From contig JAUBSN010000016.1 in assembly GCA_036704825.1 (NCBI GenBank), positions 41,644 through 105,643 of the forward strand: DNA of 64,000 bases. Reading direction: 5' to 3'. Of this stretch, positions 41,964-50,665 are shown one piece after another. Position numbers and translations under genes: made by a program. Below the pieces are notes generated by a model that saw only the letters and a list, made by a program, of their open reading frames with translations, had not been told where the DNA came from and made no database searches. The DNA is from Microcoleus sp036704825. Its GTDB lineage: Bacteria > Cyanobacteriota > Cyanobacteriia > Cyanobacteriales > Microcoleaceae. The number at the start of each line of letters is the position of its first letter. Position 1 is the first letter of the stretch.

Positions 41964-43421
41964 TTAAGTGTGAAAAATAGTAACAATATACGGTCTGCCT
42001 GCAACAAGGTTGTTATCGCTGCTTCCCAATCTCACGTTGCACACGGTCTGGAAAATACTACAGTGGTATTGGTAGCCGGGAAAAGGGAATCCGCCCGGCA
42101 AAACCCAAATGCCGTCAGGGGTTTGCACCATACAGTTAAAACATCTGATGTTAGCTGATGGTATTCCGTGAATAAAACTAGCTGAATTTCCCGCCGCAGT
42201 TGGCATTGTTCCGGTAAAAATTGTGGATTTTAATGCACTTGTACCGTACCTGGCATCCCCCTCAGCCTGAGTAAGGTAAATGGGATGCGGGTCAGTCTCT
42301 GCTTTGTGCGAATTAATGGCCGCAGTAACCTCGGTATCGCGGGCGATCGTACTTGGTAATTCTGCATCTGTAATAGCCGCAGAGTTTTGCCGATATCGCC
42401 CATCCCCCTCAGCCTGAGTAAGGTAAATGGGGTGCGGGTCAGTCTCTGCTTTGTGCGAATTAATGGCCGCAGTAACCTCGGTATCGCGGGCTATAGATTC
42501 TGGAATATCTGAATCGGTTAATGGTCGCGATTGTACATCTATAAATTCAGTGCCGTGGCTGCTATTGAAAATTTGCTCTACCGACTGATAATCGATCCAA
42601 ATATCTCTGCCGCTTGTGCCACTTAATTTTCTAATATCAATTCCAGCTCCCACCATTCGGGGCGACAAAGGTAATTTCTGAGATGTCGATAATACATTGA
42701 TTCCATTGATGGCAAAATCTGCCACACCAGAAACGACGGTGATTTGCATTTCTAGCCACTGATTCGCTGTTACAGGTGTACTGCTTGTAAATACGGCTAA
42801 ATCTCCGTTACTTCTGGTGTGACACTGCCAATTTAGAGAGGCAGAATCGCAAACAAAACACACGGCATCTAAACCAATAGAAGTCCCGGCAGTTTGAAAT
42901 CCGACTTCAATCGTAAAATCATTAGTAGTATCCCGCAGAATTGGAATCTTGATGATAGCCACATATTCGATCGCGCCATCATCAAGAATAATGCCTGATG
43001 AATTGTTACCAAACGCTGTTGTAGAACCGGCAGCCCCTGCGGAATTTGAACCGGTACTTAACCCAAGAATACCAGGATGGTCTATTTCCGCCCGCATATA
43101 AGCAAAGCCACCGTTACTAGAAGAACCAGGAAACTCTCCACTTCCAGCGGTACTTAAATAGTGCGATTCGATAAAAAAGCTAGATTTAAATGCGCGGCGC
43201 AGTGCGCTTTCTATGTCCGCAAGGGCGATCGTGGCGGCAATGCCCGTTCCTCCCCCGGCATTCAAATATCTAGCATCCCCCTCAGATTGAGTTAGATAGG
43301 TTGGATGCGGGTCTGTAGCCACTGTGTGTGCGGTCATTGCCGCCGTCACCTCGTTGTCGCGGGCGATCGATGATGGAATGTCGGCATCGGCGATCGCCCG
43401 GTATTTTTTGATTACTGGCAT
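41964..43421 (-). CDS. Tail-fibre-like protein with repeated DPHP-YLTQ motif
   Basis: This 485-residue protein has three copies of a segment of about 47 residues (at about residues 12-57, 307-352 and 356-401): ...ARDxEVTAAxxxHxxxTDPHPxYLTQxEGDxRY. TDPHPQYLT-like repeats with GDARY are classic in phage tail fibres. Copies two and three are nearly identical in DNA. Between them lies a beta-rich region (about 90-290) with laminin G-like character (WLEMQITVVSGVADFAINGINVL). The C-terminal 85 residues may trimerise. It lies next to a small beta-rich gene and reads away from the structural operon. Confidence 0.75.
   Translation of the reverse strand: MPVIKKYRAIADADIPSSIARDNEVTAAMTAHTVATDPHPTYLTQSEGDARYLNAGGGTGIAATIALADIESALRRAFKSSFFIESHYLSTAGSGEFPGSSSNGGFAYMRAEIDHPGILGLSTGSNSAGAAGSTTAFGNNSSGIILDDGAIEYVAIIKIPILRDTTNDFTIEVGFQTAGTSIGLDAVCFVCDSASLNWQCHTRSNGDLAVFTSSTPVTANQWLEMQITVVSGVADFAINGINVLSTSQKLPLSPRMVGAGIDIRKLSGTSGRDIWIDYQSVEQIFNSSHGTEFIDVQSRPLTDSDIPESIARDTEVTAAINSHKAETDPHPIYLTQAEGDGRYRQNSAAITDAELPSTIARDTEVTAAINSHKAETDPHPIYLTQAEGDARYGTSALKSTIFTGTMPTAAGNSASFIHGIPSANIRCFNCMVQTPDGIWVLPGGFPFPGYQYHCSIFQTVCNVRLGSSDNNLVAGRPYIVTIFHT
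42254..42344 (-). repeat. Direct repeat inside tail-fibre gene, copy 1
   Basis: 91 bases nearly identical to 42401-42491 (offset 147 bp, 49 codons). Because the spacing is a multiple of three, recombination would delete or add one repeat in frame and vary fibre length. Confidence 0.85.
42401..42491 (-). repeat. Direct repeat inside tail-fibre gene, copy 2
   Basis: Partner of 42254-42344, with at most one or two differences (for example GGGATG against GGGGTG). A third, more diverged copy occurs near 43265-43370. Confidence 0.85.
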
Positions 43422-43747
43422 TAAATTATTATTAAATCTTCACAGTTTACATTCGTAGTCCCCCCGATCGCCATTGCAGCAATCGGGCCCTGAAAGCAAG
43501 CCGCAGGTTCCTCGTAGTAAAAATCTGTGGGTTCCAGGCGCGCTACCTGCGTTGCAAGAGATACGGTATTTCCGTGACCCAAAATTATCGGGAGCGAGCC
43601 AGAGTTGTAGATCGTGAAGGTACACCGATTTTTCCCAGGGCGATCGACCCCAATGATGCTGGGCGAAGTACCTACCGAGGGGTTGGTAGGTATTGCGCTA
43701 TTGGGTAGGCGGGTTTGCTGCTGAGTAAAGGCCCTAGTTAATCCCAT
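43421..43747 (-). CDS. Small beta-rich protein, unknown
   Basis: This 108-residue protein is rich in Thr, Ser, Pro and beta-branched residues (RCTFTIYNSGSLPIILGHGNTVSLATQVARLEPTDFYYEEP) with two cysteines. It has the look of a small capsid-decorating or receptor-binding domain. Its stop abuts the tail-fibre start, so the two are one operon. Its start at 43747 is back to back with the plus-strand operon, giving a divergent promoter region of about 50 bases. No family is recognised. Confidence 0.55.
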   Translation of the reverse strand: MGLTRAFTQQQTRLPNSAIPTNPSVGTSPSIIGVDRPGKNRCTFTIYNSGSLPIILGHGNTVSLATQVARLEPTDFYYEEPAACFQGPIAAMAIGGTTNVNCEDLIII

Positions 43748-43799
43748 GCTCGTTTATATTGATAAGATATTACTAGAGTATCATTTATATTTTACAAGT

Positions 43800-44291
43800 A
43801 TGGCTCCAATCACCCCCGGAGAGGGAGGAACTATCAAGGCGAACACCGCTGAGGGCGCGGTTTTTCAAACCATGCAATGGTGGCAGTTGCAAGAGTCGAA
43901 TGAAACAGTCAACCCCCTCGACCAGCAATTTTTCACAGGTACTAAGGACACAGATACCAATCTCTTTGAGGGCAAATGGAAGCTGCCGGTAACAATTACT
44001 TCCGAAGGGTTGCTTACTGCCACGCCCGTATATCAAGGATTAAATTTTGCTGCCGGAACAGGGGGAACAATTTCTGCATCAAGTGCTGAGGAATATACAC
44101 TCAAGCTTATGCTCTGGCTAATAAACCGCCAAAAAGATACCAACACAAGCAACCCAGATAAAATAATTAACATTACCGGCTCGGTAAATTTGAACGATGG
44201 GACTATTGAAGGGGAGTTTAAAATTCCTTTTTCACCTACACTTTTGCCAAATGGAGGCATCCAAGATTTAGCTAGAGAGTATTTGGCATGA
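43800..44291 (+). CDS. Putative structural protein with internal duplication
   Basis: This 163-residue protein is built of two related halves: GGTIKANTAEGAVFQTMQWW...GKWKLPVTITSEG and GGTISASSAEEYTLKLMLWL...EGEFKIPFSP, each about 75 residues. It has no recognisable family. ATG 43800 (MAPITPG) is chosen; the frame extends to 43746, back to back with the minus gene, and would add 18 hydrophobic residues. It is first of a six-gene operon. Its stop overlaps the next ATG (ATGA). Confidence 0.6.
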   Translation: MAPITPGEGGTIKANTAEGAVFQTMQWWQLQESNETVNPLDQQFFTGTKDTDTNLFEGKWKLPVTITSEGLLTATPVYQGLNFAAGTGGTISASSAEEYTLKLMLWLINRQKDTNTSNPDKIINITGSVNLNDGTIEGEFKIPFSPTLLPNGGIQDLAREYLA

Positions 44292-44881
44292 GCGAAGATA
44301 CGGGCAGAGCGTACACAGGAAAAATTGTTTTAGATTTGCAAGGGACTTCGACTCCGCAAATCATTCTCGATTGTGGCGCAATTTACTCAAGCCTTTGCGG
44401 GTGGATCGCTCAATATGCAGCCCTGCCTACCACAATCAATCCCCCGCCTATTTTTTATTCCAAGCCCGGATGGCAGTTCTTTCTCGAAAATCTATCGCTG
44501 AATTATTACGCTAGAAGTTTGCCAGAAGCAACAGCCCCAGAAACCAAATCCAATTCCACACAGAATGACAAACTTATTTCGGCAAAAGAAATTTCTAGGA
44601 ATTTCAAAAAGTTTGAATTGACCTTGTTGGAGCGAGATAACCCCTCAGATACATGGAAAATAATTGGCATAGAAAATTTGCATAATTACGGCAATATATT
44701 CAACTATGCCAACTTGAAAAACCCGTTTCTCACCCAGGGGGAAGTGGACATGAATGGGACAACAACGCAGTTGGCGGTTAAATTTCGAGAAAAAGATGTC
44801 AGTCGCAAAATCGAATTGCCTGCTACTGGCAACGACATTCTCACAATCCGAGGTTGCTGGCGCGCAATAGTAACTTTATGA
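44288..44881 (+). CDS. Structural-operon protein, unknown
   Basis: This 197-residue protein contains GKIVLDLQGTSTPQIILDCGAIYSSLCGWIA and a Tyr-, Asn- and Leu-rich middle (QFFLENLSLNYYARSLPE). Its start and stop each overlap a neighbour by four bases, so translation is coupled. The closing part (TRKIELPATGNDILTIRG-like) is beta-rich. No family is recognised; a virion component is inferred from context only. Confidence 0.55.
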   Translation: MSEDTGRAYTGKIVLDLQGTSTPQIILDCGAIYSSLCGWIAQYAALPTTINPPPIFYSKPGWQFFLENLSLNYYARSLPEATAPETKSNSTQNDKLISAKEISRNFKKFELTLLERDNPSDTWKIIGIENLHNYGNIFNYANLKNPFLTQGEVDMNGTTTQLAVKFREKDVSRKIELPATGNDILTIRGCWRAIVTL

Positions 44882-46461
44882 AAGGAATCGGCGCAACCGG
44901 GGCTAGTGGAAGAAGCAGTGGAAGCGTGGGCGTAAGCCCCACCGGAATTGAGTTAGGGCTGAATGTTGGTGGCATTGGTCAGCTTGGAATTTCTACTGAT
45001 TACGGGGGCGGTATAGTCGTTGCGATTTTTGGACAGAAAATAGTGTGGGGAAGAGAAGGAGGAAAAATTCACTACAATTTCGGAGGCTTGGAGGTAATTG
45101 TTGAGGCGAGAAGCTGTGTAGTTACCGAGACTCGGAAAATTTTAGGGCAGATTGTGGGGCGTCATGCTTACCCCGATCCGGGGTGTAAATTGCCGGAGCC
45201 TCCCAAAGAAGAACCTATTTCTCCGCCCACTACTCCTGAGTTCGGCGAAGGGATCAAAGCGCCAGAAACCGAAGAAAATGGGTGGATGTTTTTTAACGCT
45301 GTTCGACAAGACAGTCCAACCGCTAGCGAAACAATGACTGTTAAAGCAGAAAATTACGTTATTCCTGTTGTCAACGGAACTCCGGTTAACGCCCCGGCTG
45401 ATTTAACTTACAAAACATCTAGACTGACAACTTCCGAATTTTTTGCCCTAGGAACTAGGGTGGGTAATTTAATTGAAAGATTTTCTAGCTACGGTGACAC
45501 TTCAGACACTAGAAGTGTTATTGCTATTTACAAACCAAACTTTGGGAATTGGTTTGGAGTTTTTGGAACAGGAAAAAATATTAATGCTTTTTTTCCTATT
45601 TATAAAGCTTGGTCTTTAAATCGATTTGGAACCGCTGGCGGAGGTGCGACTTTAACGCCACATACATGGATTCCGCTAGTAGCACCCAAATTAATTTTAC
45701 CCCCACCATCCGCAGGAAACCAACCACCTATGCCAGAATCATGTTGTGAATCTTTAAAGGCCGATATTGAAGATATCAAGGAAGTGCTTGCCACTAAAGA
45801 AATTTTGGCGGGCAAAATGACATTTCCTTGGAAGTGGCGAATGCCGGGAGGGGAGGGCGAAGAAATTATTATGGATTATCCTAACTTAGCGCGGGCGATC
45901 GCCCAACAGATAGATCACCTCGGTATTCACCCCCCCAAGTTAAGTATCAAGGATATTAATAATGCGATCGCGGGCGACCAAAGTATCAACAACCAGTTTC
46001 CCAGCGCTACTCAAGCCTTTGAGGCTCTTATGGCGCAAGTTTGGGACGCCAACGCAGATGTAGATACTTTGACTAATTTCCTATATCGGTTAGCCTGGTT
46101 GTGCGTGCAGCAAAGCTTCAATCTTGCTCAACTAACGGGTACGGTTGAAAGCTTGAAAGATATGATGGGGGGGGGAACGGAGCAAATAGAAACAGAACTA
46201 ACAACACCTTTCAACATTGCCGCTGGTACTGGCACAAAAATAACGCCTCCGGGCAAAGGCTTTGGGAAACAGGCTAACAAATCAGGCGCCATCGACAACC
46301 GAATAGATGCAAACACGGAAATGAGCACAGAGGCAATGTTGCCCGAGTTCCTAAAAATCAGAGAAAATCCAATTTTAATTGATACTTTTTCGGGCAACCA
46401 AGATGTTTTTACCCTCCTGCAATTGATTCGAGCCGATCTAGAAAAAATAAAAAACAAATAG
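44878..46461 (+). CDS. Structural-operon protein, large, unknown
   Basis: This 527-residue protein has a glycine-rich beginning (KGIGATGASGRSSGSVGV...GLNVGGIGQLGISTDYGGG) and several beta-rich parts (FGGLEVIVEARS, TMTVKAENYVIPVV). A region with PPPSAGNQPPMPESCCESLKADIEDIKEVLATK suggests a coiled-coil linker near residue 290. The C-terminus is helical. ATG 44878 is used because it overlaps the preceding stop (ATGA); the ORF frame continues upstream without need. It resembles a large phage virion protein in style but no family is recognised. Confidence 0.55.
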   Translation: MKGIGATGASGRSSGSVGVSPTGIELGLNVGGIGQLGISTDYGGGIVVAIFGQKIVWGREGGKIHYNFGGLEVIVEARSCVVTETRKILGQIVGRHAYPDPGCKLPEPPKEEPISPPTTPEFGEGIKAPETEENGWMFFNAVRQDSPTASETMTVKAENYVIPVVNGTPVNAPADLTYKTSRLTTSEFFALGTRVGNLIERFSSYGDTSDTRSVIAIYKPNFGNWFGVFGTGKNINAFFPIYKAWSLNRFGTAGGGATLTPHTWIPLVAPKLILPPPSAGNQPPMPESCCESLKADIEDIKEVLATKEILAGKMTFPWKWRMPGGEGEEIIMDYPNLARAIAQQIDHLGIHPPKLSIKDINNAIAGDQSINNQFPSATQAFEALMAQVWDANADVDTLTNFLYRLAWLCVQQSFNLAQLTGTVESLKDMMGGGTEQIETELTTPFNIAAGTGTKITPPGKGFGKQANKSGAIDNRIDANTEMSTEAMLPEFLKIRENPILIDTFSGNQDVFTLLQLIRADLEKIKNK

Positions 46462-46471
46462 GAGTGAAACT

Positions 46472-47482
46472 ATGCCAACCAAGCCAGTTGAAAAAGACGT
46501 GAAATTTAACGCCGCACAAAGCAGCAGTGCAGCTACCGTGTACGGTGGCGTTGACGAAAGTTGGATAGCTAAAATCAAAGGTTCGTTTGCTTGGTTTAAA
46601 ATTCCGCAATTTGACATAAAAAAGGGTTTTGAAGATTTTAAGGCATTTATTTCCAGAGCCCTAAAAAGTGATTTACCCAAAGAGATTGGAAATGCAATTA
46701 TAGGCAATCTCAAGGAATTATTGGGTCAAGGCAAACAAGAAATTAAAAAGAGAATTGGCTCGCTTATAGAAGTGGGAGGAAAAGCATTGGGTCAACTCAT
46801 AACAACAAACGAGGGTAAAGGTTTAGCCATATTTGGAACTCTTTCGGCACTATTTATTGGCGGCGGGGTTTTGCTGGGTGCCGGCCCGGAAGTAATTACC
46901 GCAATGCTAAAATTTCAACAACTGACTTATGCTTTCAACTTCAACCAAACCGATGAAGAAATAGAAAAAGAATTGGAAGGGTCTATCACTTCACTTTACG
47001 CCAGCGCGGGGCAAGCCCTGGGGTCTGGGCTTGCCAGTTTGCTCACTGGTGGCGTGTTCAAAATTCCACGGGTTCAAATTAACATGACTAAAATTAGTAT
47101 CGTGTTTCGAGCGTTGAACGAGGAAGCGCGAACGCAGTTAATGTCTCAAGTGCGAAATTTGGCGCGGACTTCTTTTTTTACGGGGTTAAGAATGATGGGA
47201 AAAATATTCTACAGAAGTACGCGAAAATGGCTGAAAACAATTGCTAAAGAGAATCCAAATCATCCTTTGATAAAGTTAATTCCGGGAGGGGCGAAGACCG
47301 TGGCATTATGGGGCGAAAAGGGGCAGCCTGCATGGAGTCCATTTTTGTATGTCACTAAAAAAATAGAGGCAATTGCAGTCAAGAACAAGGATATTGCTGC
47401 GTTACTTGAAAATGCTCTCGAAAGTTTTGGCGAATCAATTCAAGAGTTTTTACCAGAATTAGTTAGACAACCTATCGCTTAG
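46472..47482 (+). CDS. Hydrophobic structural-operon protein, unknown
   Basis: This 336-residue protein has a hydrophobic segment at about residues 113-140 (GLAIFGTLSALFIGGGVLLGAGPEVITAM) and a second, Gly/Ala-rich part (SAGQALGSGLASLLTGGVF) in the middle. Both flanks are helical and basic. It could be a membrane-associated or membrane-puncturing virion protein. GGAG-type ribosome-binding sequence (AGGAGTGAAACT) precedes the ATG. Ten bases separate it from each of its neighbours, so it is fully within the operon. Confidence 0.55.
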   Translation: MPTKPVEKDVKFNAAQSSSAATVYGGVDESWIAKIKGSFAWFKIPQFDIKKGFEDFKAFISRALKSDLPKEIGNAIIGNLKELLGQGKQEIKKRIGSLIEVGGKALGQLITTNEGKGLAIFGTLSALFIGGGVLLGAGPEVITAMLKFQQLTYAFNFNQTDEEIEKELEGSITSLYASAGQALGSGLASLLTGGVFKIPRVQINMTKISIVFRALNEEARTQLMSQVRNLARTSFFTGLRMMGKIFYRSTRKWLKTIAKENPNHPLIKLIPGGAKTVALWGEKGQPAWSPFLYVTKKIEAIAVKNKDIAALLENALESFGESIQEFLPELVRQPIA

Positions 47483-47491
47483 CTTTTTACT

Positions 47492-47872
47492 ATGGCAAGA
47501 AATTCGACAATTAGAGTGCCCGTAGCAGGACAAAGATATCCTCGCCTAACCAACAACGGCAAACTGCTCAACAATCAACAAATTGGGCAAAACATTGACA
47601 ACTGGATAAACGGCATCCTTGAAGAAGAGCTGCGCCTGACTGCGTTTTTAGATGTCAACACTCGCCGTCAAATTCGACTAGCTATGGGTATTGGAAACAT
47701 GGAAACCTACATAGAGCAATTCAACAATGGTTTTGCTCAAACTTCACAATTATTCCCCAATAAATCAGTCCAGGGTAAGGACGCATTTGGAGAAGCGTGG
47801 GGTAATCGACCTAGATTAAAAAAAATCTCCATAGAAGGACGAATTGTCTACAAACCTACTAAAAAACAATAA
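47492..47872 (+). CDS. Small structural-operon protein, unknown
   Basis: This 126-residue protein starts MARNSTIRVPVAGQRYPRLTNNG and has a helical, basic middle (ILEEELRLTAFLDVNTRRQIRLAMGIGNMET) with a basic C-terminus (GRIVYKPTKKQ). Its stop overlaps the next ATG (TAATG). Basic content would suit nucleic-acid or lipid contact. No family is recognised. Confidence 0.5.
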   Translation: MARNSTIRVPVAGQRYPRLTNNGKLLNNQQIGQNIDNWINGILEEELRLTAFLDVNTRRQIRLAMGIGNMETYIEQFNNGFAQTSQLFPNKSVQGKDAFGEAWGNRPRLKKISIEGRIVYKPTKKQ

Positions 47873-49080
47873 TGGCAGCATCACCCAAACCTCCCGGAGC
47901 CGGAGGGGTAAACGACCTGCAAGATTACAGCAAGTTCGAGCGTAAGATTGCAGAAGAAGTCAACAAGCGCGAAGCCCCCACTTATATTGAGGGGCGACCA
48001 ATTCCCTCGAATTACGAGGAGCGATCGTACTTCGATGTTTACTCGATGGACTTTGGGAGGCTTGACGACGAACCGCCACTAATAATTGCAGGAAATGACG
48101 CTCAAATCGCATTGCAATCTTCACTGCTCCGAGCGGTCGATCAGTTGCTGGGAGTTCGAGGGGTGGGGCCGTTTAATTTTTCGGTTTGGGCAAAGGAGTT
48201 TGAGAACGGTTTTTCAAGCTTTGACGGTCCACCTGAACTCAAAAAAATGCGAGCTAAAGAAGTCTGGCCGGGTGTGAAAAAAGAAAATCGGCCCAAAATT
48301 GTTGAATTAAAACCAATTAAGACGGCGACCGAATGGGATTTTCACGCTGCCCTACTTTTTCCCGATCGTTCAATCAAAACCGATTGGAAAATTTTCACTG
48401 GCTCCTACCGCGATATTGCGAGGGAAATCCTGAACTGGTGGAATCAAAAAGAAGGCGCCGAAGCTGGAGGGGTCAGCCCTCGGTTAAAATCGGATATCTC
48501 CAAGCTTTCCAAGCATCCCTATATTTCGCTTTACTTCAGGGAGCCTCCAAAGAGCGGCAGGGGAGGTACACCGCTGGAAAGTGAAATGAGTTTTAAGTTG
48601 ATGGACAAACAAGAGTACGAGGGTTTAATTCCCGGTTCCGAACTGATTTCACTTGCCGACATCAAAAAATACGCTAACGCCGTAGGACGTATCTTTAATT
48701 CCAATCAAGACAAACCATACCAAATTCAAAGGGGGCGTGGCTCGTACACGTACAACAACTGGAATTTGGGATACCATTTATGGTTGTTAGCAAATTCTGC
48801 TAGCGAAGCAGAGCGGGTTTTCAAAGATGTCTTAAAAATTCAAAACCACACTTTTAATGAAATTTATATGGGGGTTGGCGCGAGCCGAAATCCCGCTAAG
48901 AAATACCCGATTACGCCACCAACAAAAAAAGTATTGAATGAAGACAAGGCGCTGCCAAACCAAAGACAAACAGGTATTGTGACTTTTAGGTGGGCAAAGA
49001 TTGTGCTACCCATGACAAAAGACTGCTTGATTATAGTCTCTCGGGAGCGTCGCAGCCAGGTTGACGAGAGGCTGAAGTGA
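47872..49080 (+). CDS. Large structural-operon protein, unknown
   Basis: This 402-residue protein opens MAASPKPPGAGGVNDLQDYS, has a mixed alpha/beta middle (EWDFHAALLFPDRSIKTDWKIFTGSYRDIAREIL...HPYISLYFRE) and a basic C-terminus (KDCLIIVSRERRSQVDERLK). It is one of the longest proteins in the operon, so it is a candidate for a major virion protein, but no fold is recognised. Its 3' end overlaps the reverse-strand gene 49031-49258 by 50 bases. Confidence 0.5.
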   Translation: MAASPKPPGAGGVNDLQDYSKFERKIAEEVNKREAPTYIEGRPIPSNYEERSYFDVYSMDFGRLDDEPPLIIAGNDAQIALQSSLLRAVDQLLGVRGVGPFNFSVWAKEFENGFSSFDGPPELKKMRAKEVWPGVKKENRPKIVELKPIKTATEWDFHAALLFPDRSIKTDWKIFTGSYRDIAREILNWWNQKEGAEAGGVSPRLKSDISKLSKHPYISLYFREPPKSGRGGTPLESEMSFKLMDKQEYEGLIPGSELISLADIKKYANAVGRIFNSNQDKPYQIQRGRGSYTYNNWNLGYHLWLLANSASEAERVFKDVLKIQNHTFNEIYMGVGASRNPAKKYPITPPTKKVLNEDKALPNQRQTGIVTFRWAKIVLPMTKDCLIIVSRERRSQVDERLK

Positions 49081-49258
49081 CGTTTACCAGCAGCAATGTC
49101 TCATGCTTCTCAACAAGTTTACGCAGGCAGTTGATTTCTTTTGCTTGCTCTCCGACAAAGATAACCAAGGCATCAACCACGCTATTAATTGTTAGGTCTT
49201 CATCCGCCCGAATGCAATATACAATCTGTCCTGTTTCTAATTCAAATTTGATTTCCAT
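49031..49258 (-). CDS. Small acidic protein (75 aa)
   Basis: Begins MEIKFELETGQIVYCIRADEDLTINSVVDALVIFVGEQ, with a helical middle and acidic C-terminus. ATG 49258 is used; the frame reaches 49264 via GTG. It overlaps the 3' end of the preceding plus-strand gene. Just before the start are three 12-bp tandem repeats. I recognise no family. It could be a small regulator of the virion operon (inference). Confidence 0.4.
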   Translation of the reverse strand: MEIKFELETGQIVYCIRADEDLTINSVVDALVIFVGEQAKEINCLRKLVEKHETLLLVNVTSASRQPGCDAPERL

Positions 49259-49294
49259 AATCACTTAGACAATCACTTAGACAATCACTTAAAT
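49259..49294 (-). repeat. Three tandem 12-bp repeats upstream of the small acidic gene
   Basis: AATCACTTAGAC repeats at 49259 and 49271, with a variant (AATCACTTAAAT) at 49283. On the minus strand they read GTG-ATT-GTC-TAA in the same frame as the downstream ATG, giving two three-codon upstream ORFs. Confidence 0.6.
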
Positions 49295-49300
49295 TGTATC

Positions 49301-50539
49301 TTATTTTACTACTGCCTGCAAGCGCTGTTCGGACATCTTTTGATAGGTGGGTTGCTTGTACTTTTTAAATAGAGTTGCAGCTTGCTGAAAATCAACTTTA
49401 GCCTTCGCCTTGTCCCCCATTCTTTCGTAGGCATCACCTCGGTTTAGGTAAGCGATTGCGTCATTGGGTGGAAGGATACCAAAATTAAGAGTGCCATTAA
49501 AACAATCAATTGCTTGCTCATACTGTTCAAGGCGGGCATAACTACTGCCAACCTTAAAACTAACTTCTGCTGTTTTTTGTAAAAATACTTGGTTCTCCTT
49601 TTTAAACCCTTCAACGCCTTCTCCACGCCAGCTATGCCAAATAGCAGAAGCATCCAGATTTTCTAGGGTTCCATCGGCAATCGACTCGTTCATAATAGCC
49701 GCTCCGGCTTTGTTGTATTTTCGGATAGCCTCTTTGTGCTTTCCGGCTGCCGCTAATTTGTCCGCTGCCACTTCCAAAGTGCTAGATTTTTCGGTAATCT
49801 CTCGACCCTCACTTTCGATTAGCGCATCCGCATAGCAGGTTTTCTTGTAGCTTGCATCAACTGTTGGAGGTTGCGGAGTTGGAATAACAACCCCAAGTTT
49901 ATTCTTGTTTGGTGTTTGATTTAATTTATTCAGGGCTATTTGTCTGTCTTGGGGAAGCTCGTACTTTTCAAATAAATCTGCTGACTTCTGATAATCTTGT
50001 CGCGCATTTTCTCCGGCACCTATCTGCGCGTAAGAATTGCCACGACTCATATAAACGTTGGCGTTGTCAGGAGCTTCTATTCCTTCATTTAATGCCTCGG
50101 TGTAACAGCCGATCGCAACTTGATGCTGTCCGACTTGAGCAAAAGCAATACCAAGCTTGCGTAAAAATTTTGGCGTGTCCAATGAATGATTTACCTCCAT
50201 AGCGGCACTGATACTTCCTTGCCCTAATCCGATAATCCCCCTTCCCAATTCTTCGATATAAAGAGCGCGTGCCTCGCTGTACTTTTTTAAAGCCTCTTGT
50301 CCTTCGCCCAATACTCCTAAAAGGTCTGCTTCAATTTCTACGTTTTTTGAGGACTCACCTTTTCTAGTAGGAACTTTGGGGAGAGAACCCAAACAGTCCG
50401 GGGTCGGGGTAGTTAAAGAATCAAAGCCTGAGCTAGTAGTTTCATTAGAGGCAGAGACGATAGCCGGAACCAACGCACAACCGTGACAGGTTAAAAGCGC
50501 GATCGCAACTGACGCCGTTCTAGTAAAATGGTTTTGCAT
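49301..50539 (-). CDS. Secreted TPR protein
   Basis: This 412-residue protein has a signal peptide (about 1-35, TASVAIALLTCHGCALVPAIVSA) with cysteines that could serve as a lipobox, although the motif is not ideal. Two TPR-containing blocks are visible: YSEARALYIEELGRGI...QHQVAIGCYTEALNEGI...QDYQKSADLF, and a second similar set (KHKEAIRKYNKAGAAI...EQYEQAIDCFNGTLNFGI...DFQQAATLFKKYKQP). ATG 50539 (MQNHFTR) is preferred. Probably periplasmic or extracellular protein interaction. Unusual cargo for a phage-like element. Confidence 0.65.
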   Translation of the reverse strand: MQNHFTRTASVAIALLTCHGCALVPAIVSASNETTSSGFDSLTTPTPDCLGSLPKVPTRKGESSKNVEIEADLLGVLGEGQEALKKYSEARALYIEELGRGIIGLGQGSISAAMEVNHSLDTPKFLRKLGIAFAQVGQHQVAIGCYTEALNEGIEAPDNANVYMSRGNSYAQIGAGENARQDYQKSADLFEKYELPQDRQIALNKLNQTPNKNKLGVVIPTPQPPTVDASYKKTCYADALIESEGREITEKSSTLEVAADKLAAAGKHKEAIRKYNKAGAAIMNESIADGTLENLDASAIWHSWRGEGVEGFKKENQVFLQKTAEVSFKVGSSYARLEQYEQAIDCFNGTLNFGILPPNDAIAYLNRGDAYERMGDKAKAKVDFQQAATLFKKYKQPTYQKMSEQRLQAVVK

Positions 50540-50590
50540 AATCTTGAGGCTTGATGATAGTAATTCAATTTTCTCAAGATTTAGCATCCA

Positions 50591-50638
50591 AAGCAATGTC
50601 CGGCATTACCCGATCGAGTGATGCCGGACACTGCTTTT
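50591..50638. terminator. Strong hairpin, bidirectional
   Basis: AAAGCAATGTCCGGCAT (50591-50607) pairs with ATGCCGGACACTGCTTT (50622-50638), one mismatch. T-run on the plus strand. It separates the 50666-51214 gene from the downstream TPR gene. Confidence 0.7.
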
Positions 50639-50665
50639 TACCGTTGCACAAATTAGAGTAAGGGA

